Shown: piece by piece, positions 7,491-13,695 of the stretch
Layout: each line of letters starts with the position of its first letter
Numbering within the stretch: position 1 is the first letter of the stretch
Source of the DNA: Spirochaetaceae bacterium
GTDB lineage: Bacteria; Spirochaetota; Spirochaetia; DSM-2461
Assembly (NCBI GenBank): GCA_016342385.1
Contig: JAEINM010000043.1
Span: 1-15,625 of the forward strand
DNA: 15,625 nt
Direction: 5' to 3'
Notes under the pieces: generated by a model
What the model was told of the DNA's origin: nothing
The model's database searches: none
Seen by the model: only the letters and a program-made list of their open reading frames with translations
Translations under genes and position numbers: made by a program

Positions 7491-8219
7491 ATGAAGTTCT
7501 TACTAGGGGTGACCGGAAAAATAGTCTTAGTATCCTTTCTCTTGGTATTAGGAGTCTTATTCTTATCTCCTGTTTTGATGGAGAGATTTCTGTCAGGATT
7601 ATTCCCCTCATTAACTGAAGTTGTTTATCCAAGAGCAACATTACTGCAGATGTCGGGAGAGCATCTTCTCCTGGTGGCCGTTTCCAGCGTATTTGCTATC
7701 GGGATCGGTTTATCCGGAGGTATTCTCGTCACCAGAAAATGGGGAGTAGAGTTTTTACCCGTAGTTCAGGATCTGAGTTCTCTTGTTCAGACTTTCCCTC
7801 CCGTCGCGGTTCTGGCTCTCACAGTACCTCTGGTGGGGTTCGGTTTCACTCCGGCTGTTATAGCACTGGTTCTCTACAGCATTTTGCCTGTTCTCAATAA
7901 TACTATTACAGGTTTGAATTCAGTTCCATTCGATATACGCGATGCGGCACGGGGAATGGGTATGTCTCCCCTTCAGGTCCTTGTAAAGATAGAACTTCCC
8001 ATAGCTGTTCCCGTTATTCTGGGAGGAGTCAGAACTAGTGTCATTATCAATGTGGGTACGGCAACACTTGGATCGATTGTCGGTGCCGGGGGGTTGGGCG
8101 CACCAATCGTTTCCGGTCTTGTGAGAAATAATAATGCCTTTGTTTTTCAGGGTGCACTCGCCACAGCTGTCCTGGCCCTGACAATTGACCGAATTTTTGC
8201 ATGGATGGAAAAAAAATGA
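7491..8219 (+). CDS. yehW: Osmoprotectant ABC transporter permease (YehW-like)
   Basis: The second membrane subunit, 242 residues, matching E. coli YehW (about 243). It has six or so hydrophobic helices and the coupling-loop motif DIRDAARGMGMSPLQVLV followed by ELPIAVP. It is clearly paralogous to the C-terminal half of the upstream permease (VGTATLGSIVGAGGLGAPI versus VGNTAVAALIGAGGLGVFI). GGAAAGGAGT overlaps the end of the ATPase gene and sets the ATG three bases after its stop. It is the last gene of the four-gene operon. No obvious hairpin terminator follows before the next promoter at 8259. Confidence 0.9.
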   Translation: MKFLLGVTGKIVLVSFLLVLGVLFLSPVLMERFLSGLFPSLTEVVYPRATLLQMSGEHLLLVAVSSVFAIGIGLSGGILVTRKWGVEFLPVVQDLSSLVQTFPPVAVLALTVPLVGFGFTPAVIALVLYSILPVLNNTITGLNSVPFDIRDAARGMGMSPLQVLVKIELPIAVPVILGGVRTSVIINVGTATLGSIVGAGGLGAPIVSGLVRNNNAFVFQGALATAVLALTIDRIFAWMEKK

Positions 8220-8258
8220 ATTTTTAAACTATAATAATAAGAGGAAGATAAAAAAATC

Positions 8259-8287
8259 TTGACCTTATTAGTAATTATTACTATTAT
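8259..8287 (+). promoter_or_regulatory. Sigma-70 type promoter upstream of the rubredoxin-flavodiiron genes
   Basis: TTGACC (8259-8264) and TATTAT (8282-8287) are separated by exactly 17 bases. Transcription would begin near 8294, just before the ATGs at 8292 and 8301, and would run through the rubrerythrin remnant into rubredoxin and the flavodiiron gene. It marks a unit separate from the ABC operon. Confidence 0.6.
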
Positions 8288-8302
8288 CAAGATGGTAATA
8301 AT
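8274..8302. promoter_or_regulatory. Inverted repeat spanning the -10 box, candidate operator
   Basis: ATTATTAC at 8274-8281 and GTAATAAT at 8295-8302 are perfect 8-bp inverted copies with a 13-bp spacer that contains the -10. The position suits a repressor. AT-rich dyads of this kind are bound by Fur/PerR-type regulators of oxygen-defence genes, but the match to any consensus is only general. Confidence 0.35.
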
Positions 8303-8514
8303 GAAAGAGACAAAGGGATCTGAAAAAGAGAAAAACCACCAGGATTTTTTAAAGCTGGTAGATGAATTGGAAGAGGGGAAATTTTTAAAAAGATAAGGAA
8401 GTTGTATGGCATTGTATGAAATGCGGTTACACTTATGTAGTAATAAAAACGCCTGAAGTCTGTCCTGTCTGTTCACTCAGTCAGGCCTATTTTGAAGTTC
8501 TTGGCGAAAATTGA
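8292..8514 (+). pseudogene. C-terminal remnant of a rubrerythrin gene, frameshifted
   Basis: Two adjacent short frames together give the end of a rubrerythrin. The first runs from ATG 8292 (or 8301) to TAA 8394 and reads EKEKNHQDFLKLVDELEEGKFLK, like the last helix of the diiron bundle with its ExxH. The second, ending at TGA 8512-8514, encodes a rubredoxin-like tail: WHCMKCGYTYV, then CPVCSLSQAYFEVL, with all four Cys ligands. The frames join if one base is removed from the T5-A5 run at about 8382-8391. Nearly all of the four-helix diiron domain is missing, so this is neither a full rubrerythrin nor a complete small protein. The tail alone could be translated from ATG 8413 without its first CXXC cysteine. 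A sequencing slip could explain the frameshift but not the missing N-terminal domain. Confidence 0.65.
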
Positions 8515-8555
8515 AATTTGTGTTATGAAAAATAATATCATATTAGGAGAAAAAA

Positions 8556-8717
8556 ATGAAAAAGTATGTATGTGATGTATGTGGTTGGGTTTATGATCCT
8601 GCAGTAGGTGATCCCGATGGAGGAATTGCACCAGGAACAGCATTTGAAGATATTCCGGATGATTGGGAGTGTCCCGAGTGTGGAGTTGGTAAAGAAGATT
8701 TTTCACTTGAGGAGTAG
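8556..8717 (+). CDS. Rubredoxin
   Basis: A 53-residue mononuclear Fe-Cys4 electron carrier of the cytoplasm. The product begins MKKYVCDVCGWVYDPAVGDP and ends EDFSLEE. The two metal knuckles are CDVCG (residues 6-10) and CPECG (about 39-43), and the classical PDDWECPECGVGK stretch is complete. AGGAG lies eight bases before the ATG. The flavodiiron gene begins immediately after its stop, and rubredoxin is the known electron donor to flavodiiron O2/NO reductases, so the pair is a functional unit. A weak additional promoter (TTGAAA 8512 with TAATAT 8533) is possible. Length and motifs are typical. Confidence 0.95.
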   Translation: MKKYVCDVCGWVYDPAVGDPDGGIAPGTAFEDIPDDWECPECGVGKEDFSLEE

Positions 8718-9938
8718 GTGTTGAAAAAAGCTGTAAAAATTACAGATGGAATTTACAGACTCGGTGCAAATATAGAAAATGGAGACCTTTTTGAGGGGAT
8801 GTGGCCCATCCCCGATGGGGTTTCCCTCAATTGTTATATTGTCAGAGGAGAGAAAACCGCTTTAATCGATCTGGTTGAAGATTGGGATTCTGCTCCTTCT
8901 GATATAGAGGATCAATTGGCATCAATTCCTGTAGAGTCTTCGGATCTCGATTATCTTGTTTTGAATCATATAGAACCGGATCATACAGGATGGCTTGAAG
9001 ATTTTATTAAGAAGGCCCCACAGGTACAATTGGTCACCAATAAAAAAGGTGCGGCTTTAATAGAATCTTTCTATGGAATTACTGAAAATGTAAAAATTAT
9101 TGATTCAGGTGATTCAATCTCTCTGGGTAATAATAAGGAACTTCTCTTCCACAATATTCCCAATGTTCATTGGCCGGAAACCATGATCACTTTTGAAAAA
9201 GAATCGGGTATTCTCTTTTCCTGTGATGCTTTCGGGTCCTATGGTTCTATAAATGATTCTGTATTTGATGATGAAATTTCAGAGAAAGAGCACAACTTCT
9301 TTGATGTTGAGTCATTGCGCTATTATGCAAATATAGTCGGGAGTTTTTCAAAATTTGTTCTTAGAGCTATTGAAAAACTGGGTGATTTTGATATTAAAAT
9401 TATTGCTCCCTCCCATGGTATCATATGGCGGGAGAATCCCGGTAAAATCATTGAAAGGTATAAAAAATTCGCCTCCTACATGGAGGGACCGGCCGAACCG
9501 GAAATCTCGGTGATCTGGGGGAGCATGTATGGAAATACAGAAAAAGTCCTTCACTCGGTCATTAAGGGTATACGCTCGGAGTCGGTACCGGTCCATGTCC
9601 ATCATGTCCCCGATGAAGATGTCTCCTGGGCTCTGGCTTCAGCCTGGAAATCACGAGGTCTGGTGTTCGGTATGCCCACATATGAATATAAGATGTTTCC
9701 ACCAGTCGCTTCAGTATTGAGCATGTTTAATCTGAAGCATATTTTTAATAAAAAAGTATTCAGATTCGGTTCATTCGGATGGAGCGGTGGAGCTCAGAAA
9801 GATTTTGAAGCGGCAACAGAGAAAATGAACTGGGAGTTTATTGATCCTGTTGAATGGAAAGGGAAAGCCGATGATGAGATTCATAAACTGGCTTTTGAAC
9901 GTGGCAGTGAACTGGCTCGAATGATAAAGGGTCAGTAA
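8718..9938 (+). CDS. Flavodiiron protein (FprA/Roo type O2 or NO reductase)
   Basis: A cytoplasmic enzyme that reduces O2 to water and/or NO to N2O with electrons from rubredoxin. The N-terminal metallo-beta-lactamase-like domain (~1-250) carries the diiron ligand set HIEPDH (residues 84-89), His151 in NVHWPE, Asp170 in SCDAFG and His233 in PSHGIIW. The C-terminal flavodoxin domain (~253-400) shows the FMN phosphate loop WGSMYGNTEK and GSFGWSGGA. At 406 residues it is the standard class A form, without a fused rubredoxin. The start is GTG at 8718, abutting the rubredoxin TAG, or TTG at 8721. GAGGAG at 8709-8714 gives a better spacing to TTG 8721. O2 versus NO preference cannot be read from the sequence. 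Confidence 0.94.
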   Translation: MLKKAVKITDGIYRLGANIENGDLFEGMWPIPDGVSLNCYIVRGEKTALIDLVEDWDSAPSDIEDQLASIPVESSDLDYLVLNHIEPDHTGWLEDFIKKAPQVQLVTNKKGAALIESFYGITENVKIIDSGDSISLGNNKELLFHNIPNVHWPETMITFEKESGILFSCDAFGSYGSINDSVFDDEISEKEHNFFDVESLRYYANIVGSFSKFVLRAIEKLGDFDIKIIAPSHGIIWRENPGKIIERYKKFASYMEGPAEPEISVIWGSMYGNTEKVLHSVIKGIRSESVPVHVHHVPDEDVSWALASAWKSRGLVFGMPTYEYKMFPPVASVLSMFNLKHIFNKKVFRFGSFGWSGGAQKDFEAATEKMNWEFIDPVEWKGKADDEIHKLAFERGSELARMIKGQ

Positions 9939-9954
9939 ACATAGGAAAAGGGTG

Positions 9955-10785
9955 ATGATAATTATGAGTATGTTTCTGGAAAGTATTAAAGATATCAATC
10001 CCGTAGTTCTGGCCTTACTGGCAACTTGTTTTACCTGGGGTTTAACCGCTCTGGGATCTGCAGGAGTATTCTTCTTTAAGACGATTAATAGGAAAGTCTT
10101 CGATGGAATGCTTGGTTTTGCCGCCGGTGTCATGATTGCAGCCAGTTACTGGTCACTCCTGGCTCCTTCCATTGAATTGTCTACCACCATGGGACTTATT
10201 CCATGGGTTCCTGCAGTGGTGGGCTTTTTACTGGGAGGTGTTTTTCTCCGATTATCCGACAGGTTCCTCCCTCACTTACACCTTTTTGAAGATATTAGCC
10301 ATGCTGAAGGTGTGAAAACATCTCTTCATAAAACAACTTTACTTGTACTGGCCATAACGCTTCACAATATTCCCGAAGGTCTCGCTGTGGGAGTTGCCTT
10401 TGGTGCTGTTGCTGCCGGAGTACCTTCTGCTTCGTTGGCCGGAGCAGTAGCCCTGGCCATAGGTATCGGAATCCAGAATTTCCCCGAAGGTTTCGCTGTC
10501 TCTGTTCCATTGAGGAGAGAGGGATTCTCAAGAAGAAAAAGTTTCTTCTACGGACAGCTTTCGGGGATGGTTGAACCCATAGCCGGAGTTCTGGGAGCTC
10601 TGGCTGTTATTGCCATGAGACCGCTTCTCCCTTATGCTCTTTCTTTTGCTGCAGGAGCTATGATTTTTGTTGTTGTAGAAGAGGCTATTCCCGAGGCTCA
10701 AGCAGCAGGGAATACCGATACAGCCACTCTAGGTGCTATGCTGGGATTTGCCCTCATGATGACTTTAGATGTGGCTCTAGGGTAG
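9955..10785 (+). CDS. ZIP-family divalent metal transporter
   Basis: An inner-membrane metal importer of the ZIP (ZupT-like) family, about 276 residues with some eight hydrophobic helices. Helix 4 has LHNIPEGLAVGVAFG and helix 5 has IGIQNFPEGFAVSVPL; these His/Asn/Glu-Pro-Glu motifs form the binuclear metal site in the family. A further VEP and VVEEAIPEAQ lie in the last helices. The loop between helices 3 and 4 contains a modest His cluster (LPHLHLFEDISHAEG), as in other ZIPs. Usual cargo is Zn(II), Fe(II) or Mn(II). ATG 9955, ATG 9964 and the overlapping GTG 9952 all follow AGGAAAAGGG, so the start is uncertain by a few codons. It is 13-16 bases downstream of the flavodiiron gene and probably shares its transcript. 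The marR-hgcAB operon follows. Confidence 0.88.
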   Translation: MIIMSMFLESIKDINPVVLALLATCFTWGLTALGSAGVFFFKTINRKVFDGMLGFAAGVMIAASYWSLLAPSIELSTTMGLIPWVPAVVGFLLGGVFLRLSDRFLPHLHLFEDISHAEGVKTSLHKTTLLVLAITLHNIPEGLAVGVAFGAVAAGVPSASLAGAVALAIGIGIQNFPEGFAVSVPLRREGFSRRKSFFYGQLSGMVEPIAGVLGALAVIAMRPLLPYALSFAAGAMIFVVVEEAIPEAQAAGNTDTATLGAMLGFALMMTLDVALG

Positions 10786-10911
10786 GCCCCCTGAATTACT
10801 GAAAAATCAATTTATTACCATATAATTCCTCCCCCCCCTGAATGACATTCTTCTAAACATAAATTTTTTCAAAAAAGAGTGTTGTGTCTGTAAAGAAATT
10901 TTCTTTTATTT
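10786..10911. other. Intergenic stretch between the ZIP gene and the marR-hgcAB promoter
   Basis: It is AT-rich with a run of eight C at about 10831-10838. I see no open frame with a ribosome site and no convincing hairpin terminator for the ZIP transcript. Confidence 0.4.
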
Positions 10912-10940
10912 TAGTTGACAAACACAACTATTGACAATAG
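10912..10940. promoter_or_regulatory. Two adjoining dyads, candidate MarR autoregulatory operator
   Basis: TAGTTG-ACAAACA-CAACTA (10912-10930) is a 19-bp inverted repeat with 6-bp arms. It is followed, sharing three bases, by CTATTG-A-CAATAG (10928-10940), also with perfect 6-bp arms. The second covers the -35 hexamer of the predicted promoter. The spacing and TTG...CAA core are typical of sites for winged-helix MarR dimers. Self-repression by the adjacent regulator is inferred. Confidence 0.55.
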
Positions 10941-10959
10941 CATCTAATAGCATTATCTT
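10931..10959 (+). promoter_or_regulatory. Promoter of the marR-hgcA-hgcB operon
   Basis: TTGACA (10931-10936), a 17-bp spacer and TATCTT (10954-10959). The start of transcription would be at or next to the ATG at 10966, so the mRNA would be leaderless or nearly so. A second TTGACA at 10915 has only a poor -10 (TAGCAT). Confidence 0.6.
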
Positions 10960-10965
10960 TTCTCT

Positions 10966-11448
10966 ATGAAAGAACTGAATATGAAAGAATTTAGAAGGTC
11001 TCTTCGTCAAATGGAGCGATTTCTGGTGAGTAATCTGAAAAATGATGGAGAATGTTGTGGTGTTACATTTAATGAATGCCACATCCTCATGGAAATATAT
11101 GATAAAGGTGAAATTGTGATGAAAGATCTTGCTGAAAACCTCTTTATGGATAAAAGCATTATCAGTAGATCTATTGAGCTTATGGTCGTTAATAATCTTA
11201 TTCTCAGGAAAGAAAATACAGAGGATCGAAGAAAGAAAGTTCTTGTATTAACGGAATCCGGTGCAGAGAAAGCCGGTGAAATAAATTTTTATATGAATAA
11301 GAAATATGAAAGTCTGTTTAAAAAAATGCCCCATGGTGAAAGTGAAAATATTATGAGAGCGGCAAAACGGCTAGCCGAGGTTTTTATCAAATGGAAAGAA
11401 TCTGATCAGGGTTGTTGTATAGGAGAGAAAAATGGTTGTTGTTCATAA
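10966..11448 (+). CDS. MarR-type winged-helix regulator with cysteine pairs at both ends
   Basis: A 160-residue DNA-binding protein. The core (~35-105) is a MarR winged helix: MKDLAENLFMDKSIISRSIE as the recognition region, then NTEDRRKKVLVLTESG as the wing with its conserved DxR. The unusual part is its cysteines: Cys30-Cys31 and Cys38 before the DNA-binding core, and Cys150-Cys151 and Cys158-Cys159 in a short tail after the last dimerisation helix. Such clusters suggest thiolate metal, metalloid or redox sensing; this is inference. Its 3' end overlaps hgcA by 17 bp, and the hgcA ribosome site lies inside it, so the two are translationally coupled. The first ATG (10966) sits at the predicted transcription start. 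ATG 10981 is an alternative start with a weak ribosome site. ArsR-type regulators have been reported beside hgcAB elsewhere; this one looks MarR-like. Confidence 0.85.
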   Translation: MKELNMKEFRRSLRQMERFLVSNLKNDGECCGVTFNECHILMEIYDKGEIVMKDLAENLFMDKSIISRSIELMVVNNLILRKENTEDRRKKVLVLTESGAEKAGEINFYMNKKYESLFKKMPHGESENIMRAAKRLAEVFIKWKESDQGCCIGEKNGCCS

Positions 11449-12436
11449 GGAACTGAGTGGAGAATGGAAGTCTTTAGACTATCTGGGGGCCTTCAGAGTC
11501 CGGCTTGGTATTCGGCGGAATCAGTACCGAGTGGAACCGGGATTGTACAAGCTCGGGAATCCTCAAAAGGAATCCCCGGTCCTGGTCACTGCCAATTATA
11601 AGCTGACTGTAGATATAGTGAGAAGGGCTGTCAAAGGATTGGATCTCTGGATATTAGTTCTTGATACAAAGGGGATCAATGTATGGTGTGCCGCAGGAAA
11701 AGGCACTTTTGGAACTGATGAACTTATTAATAGAATCGGACAGGTCGAACTGGGTGAAATAGTTTCTCATAGAACTCTCATTTTACCACAGCTCGGTGCT
11801 CCGGGAATGACTCCGGTAGAGGTAAAAAGAGCAACGGGATTCTCTATTACCTATGGCCCTGTAGAGGCTATTGATATACCTGATTATATAAAAGCGGGCC
11901 ATAAAGCATCTGAAAAAATGAGAAGAAAAGTGTATTCCCCAAGCGAGAGATTTAATGTGGCACTGACTCATTTTTCTCAAGGGTTATTGGCCGTCCTCAT
12001 CATTTCTGCCGTTTTCGTTCTCCTCGATATAGTCATCGGATATAAAAGCGGGTTTCAAATTAATAAGTCCCTTTCTGCCAATGTGATTATCGCAATTTCC
12101 TCACTGATAACCGGCTCATTTCTGGCGAATTTATTACTTCCCCTGTTACCGGGACGGGCGTTTTCACTCAAAGGCCTGTTTATCGGGATAGTCTTCAGTG
12201 GAATTTTTCTGTTCTATCTGTTTAATGTCCTTCCCGATCACTCCGTACTGTATTCTGGTGGAAAAATACTGTTTCTTCTAGCATTTATTGTCTATCAGGT
12301 TCTCAACCTTACGGGGAGCAGCACTTATACATCCCTGTCCGGTGTCAGGAAAGAGATGGCGGTTACCATTCCCCTTTCTCTAACGGCAGTGGTTATCAGC
12401 CTGATACTGATCATAACCGGAGGATTTATTTTATGA
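11432..12436 (+). CDS. hgcA: Mercury methylation corrinoid protein HgcA
   Basis: The membrane-anchored corrinoid protein that, with HgcB, methylates Hg(II). The diagnostic cap-helix motif NVWCAAGKGTFGT is present, with Cys86 as the residue that in this family coordinates cobalt from the lower face. The soluble corrinoid domain (~40-165) is related to the CFeSP large subunit. It is followed by five membrane helices (about 184-204, 216-238, 247-267, 277-292, 309-334) and the conserved NLTGSSTYTSLSGV loop. At 334 residues the length is usual. ATG 11432 follows GGAGAG with good spacing and lies within the upstream regulator gene. The stop overlaps the hgcB start. A plain acetyl-CoA-pathway corrinoid protein is excluded by the membrane half, the NVWCAAGK motif and the paired ferredoxin. 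Confidence 0.96.
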   Translation: MVVVHKELSGEWKSLDYLGAFRVRLGIRRNQYRVEPGLYKLGNPQKESPVLVTANYKLTVDIVRRAVKGLDLWILVLDTKGINVWCAAGKGTFGTDELINRIGQVELGEIVSHRTLILPQLGAPGMTPVEVKRATGFSITYGPVEAIDIPDYIKAGHKASEKMRRKVYSPSERFNVALTHFSQGLLAVLIISAVFVLLDIVIGYKSGFQINKSLSANVIIAISSLITGSFLANLLLPLLPGRAFSLKGLFIGIVFSGIFLFYLFNVLPDHSVLYSGGKILFLLAFIVYQVLNLTGSSTYTSLSGVRKEMAVTIPLSLTAVVISLILIITGGFIL

Positions 12437-12747
12437 CCTATATGAAAAATGTCACAACACTGGAATACAACAGAGATCTCTGTAGTGGATGTGGTTTCTG
12501 TACCACAGTCTGTCCCCATGAAGTTTTTAAAATGGACAACAGAAAAGCCGCAATTGTCGATAAAGACAATTGTATGGAATGCGGAGCCTGTATGATGAAC
12601 TGTCCCACAGGAGCCATAGCTGTAGATAAAGGGGTTGGCTGTGCCTATGCTGTCATTGTTTCTAAACTGAGAGGCAGTGAAGAGATTAGCTGTGACTGCG
12701 GTGGAGGAGAATGTGAGGAAGAATCCTCTTCCGGTGGATGCTGCTGA
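12433..12747 (+). CDS. hgcB: Mercury methylation ferredoxin HgcB, with extended Cys-rich tail
   Basis: A 2[4Fe-4S] ferredoxin that reduces the HgcA corrinoid and is thought to deliver Hg(II). Cluster 1 is CSGCGFCTTVCP (Cys17, 20, 23, 27) and cluster 2 is CMECGACMMNCP (Cys47, 50, 53, 57). The family's additional single Cys is present as Cys70 in GVGCAYAV. The protein ends in the hallmark adjacent pair Cys103-Cys104. Between these lie three further cysteines, Cys87, Cys89 and Cys94, in the segment SCDCGGGEC, within an acidic and Ser/Gly-rich tail. Start ATG 12433 overlaps the hgcA stop (ATGA) with GGAGG nine bases upstream; ATG 12442 is a possible shorter start. No clear terminator is seen in the 48 bp before the convergent methyltransferase gene. 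Confidence 0.96.
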   Translation: MTYMKNVTTLEYNRDLCSGCGFCTTVCPHEVFKMDNRKAAIVDKDNCMECGACMMNCPTGAIAVDKGVGCAYAVIVSKLRGSEEISCDCGGGECEEESSSGGCC

Positions 12748-12795
12748 AAGGTGTCAAATGTCAATTGGTAAAATTGGAACTCGATGATGAGTAGT

Positions 12796-13503
12796 CTATA
12801 GGGAGAAAACATAAATATCAGCTGAGAAATTGGAACTGAAAAAGGGTGTCTCGGAATAATCAGAAAAATGTCCCCTCAGCTGGAATCCCGCTCTTTCATG
12901 AATATCTATATATTTGTAAGAGGGTAGGGGGTACATGGTCACCTTGTCTTTAAAAACAGATTTTCCTGTTTCTCTGTTTGTTAACTCCGTATGAAATATG
13001 AGTTCTTTTTCACCTATCTCTGTATATTTCCTATGAAACGATTTCGAATCAGTTTCAATTACAGGAAAAGTAAATTCCTGTTGAGTGAGGATAAAATCCC
13101 AGTTGATGACCTGAAAAATCCATATCCCACTTTTTGTCATCTTCCTCTTTATACTCTTAAGAAAAGATAGGAAATCTGACTCTGATATATGGGCCATTAC
13201 ATTTCCTGTAGAGTAGATGAGATCAAATTCTGATTCAATAGAATCAATTTTTGTAAGATCAAGGATCCGAAAATCAGCACTAGTGTAATTGGTCGAAGCG
13301 CTTTTAATCATTTGTGAATCAAGATCAATCCCCAATGGAATATATCCTTCTGATGCAAATCTTCCGCAATAATGACCGGTAGCACAACCGATGTCGAGAA
13401 TACGCTTACCCTGAGGTGGCAGATAAGCTTTGAGAAAGGAATAGATATTTTCTCTAAAAGGGAATATCTTTTCATAGTCTTCAGCGAAATCAGTGTAAAA
13501 CAT
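12796..13503 (-). CDS. Class I SAM-dependent methyltransferase, small-molecule type
   Basis: A soluble 235-residue Rossmann-fold methyltransferase. Motif I is RILDIGCATGHYCGRF near the N-terminus, with the acidic ribose-binding motif in PLGIDLDSQMI, then DFRILDLTKI and FDLIYSTGNVMAHI as later motifs. The C-terminal beta-rich half (TELTNRETGKSVF... MYPLPSYKYIDI) resembles glycine/sarcosine- or ubiquinone-methyltransferase-like proteins, but the substrate is unknown. ATG 13503 was chosen because GGAGAAG lies five bases upstream. The in-frame ATG 13515 would add four residues and has no ribosome site. It converges on hgcB with a 48-bp gap, so it is not in that operon. There is no evidence that it acts on mercury. 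Confidence 0.85.
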   Translation of the reverse strand: MFYTDFAEDYEKIFPFRENIYSFLKAYLPPQGKRILDIGCATGHYCGRFASEGYIPLGIDLDSQMIKSASTNYTSADFRILDLTKIDSIESEFDLIYSTGNVMAHISESDFLSFLKSIKRKMTKSGIWIFQVINWDFILTQQEFTFPVIETDSKSFHRKYTEIGEKELIFHTELTNRETGKSVFKDKVTMYPLPSYKYIDIHERAGFQLRGHFSDYSETPFFSSNFSADIYVFSL

Positions 13504-13561
13504 ATTCTTCTCCATTGAACCGGAAGTATCGAAATTTACCTTTCACAAAATTATTTTTTAT

Positions 13562-13639
13562 CTAAAAAAAGTTCCGGTACCTTCTCTTAATAGCCTCATC
13601 ATCTTTAAAATCATAAGCATTAATAATAAAATTCATCAT
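13562..13639 (-). pseudogene. Possible 5' remnant of a YCII-family gene
   Basis: A 24-25 codon frame starting at tandem ATGs (13639 and 13636) just after a perfect AGGAGGT ribosome site and ending at TAG 13562. The peptide MNFIINAYDFKDDEAIKRR resembles the first strand and helix of YCII-domain proteins, which usually continue for another 70 or so residues. After RYRNFF the frame stops, and none of the three frames downstream continues the fold. Either an internal deletion removed the rest, or this is a real micropeptide. Recognition rests on a short stretch. Confidence 0.4.
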
Positions 13640-13695
13640 ACCTCCTGGAATCCCATAGGAATAGCTGTTTTTATAAAATATTCTTCTATCCCTCT

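Noticed and set aside
8259..8396. A TTG-started small membrane protein reading into the rubrerythrin remnant
   Set aside because: Its hydrophobic part coincides exactly with a 17-bp-spaced promoter and is broken by a Lys. The downstream residues match rubrerythrin, so a promoter plus remnant explains it better.
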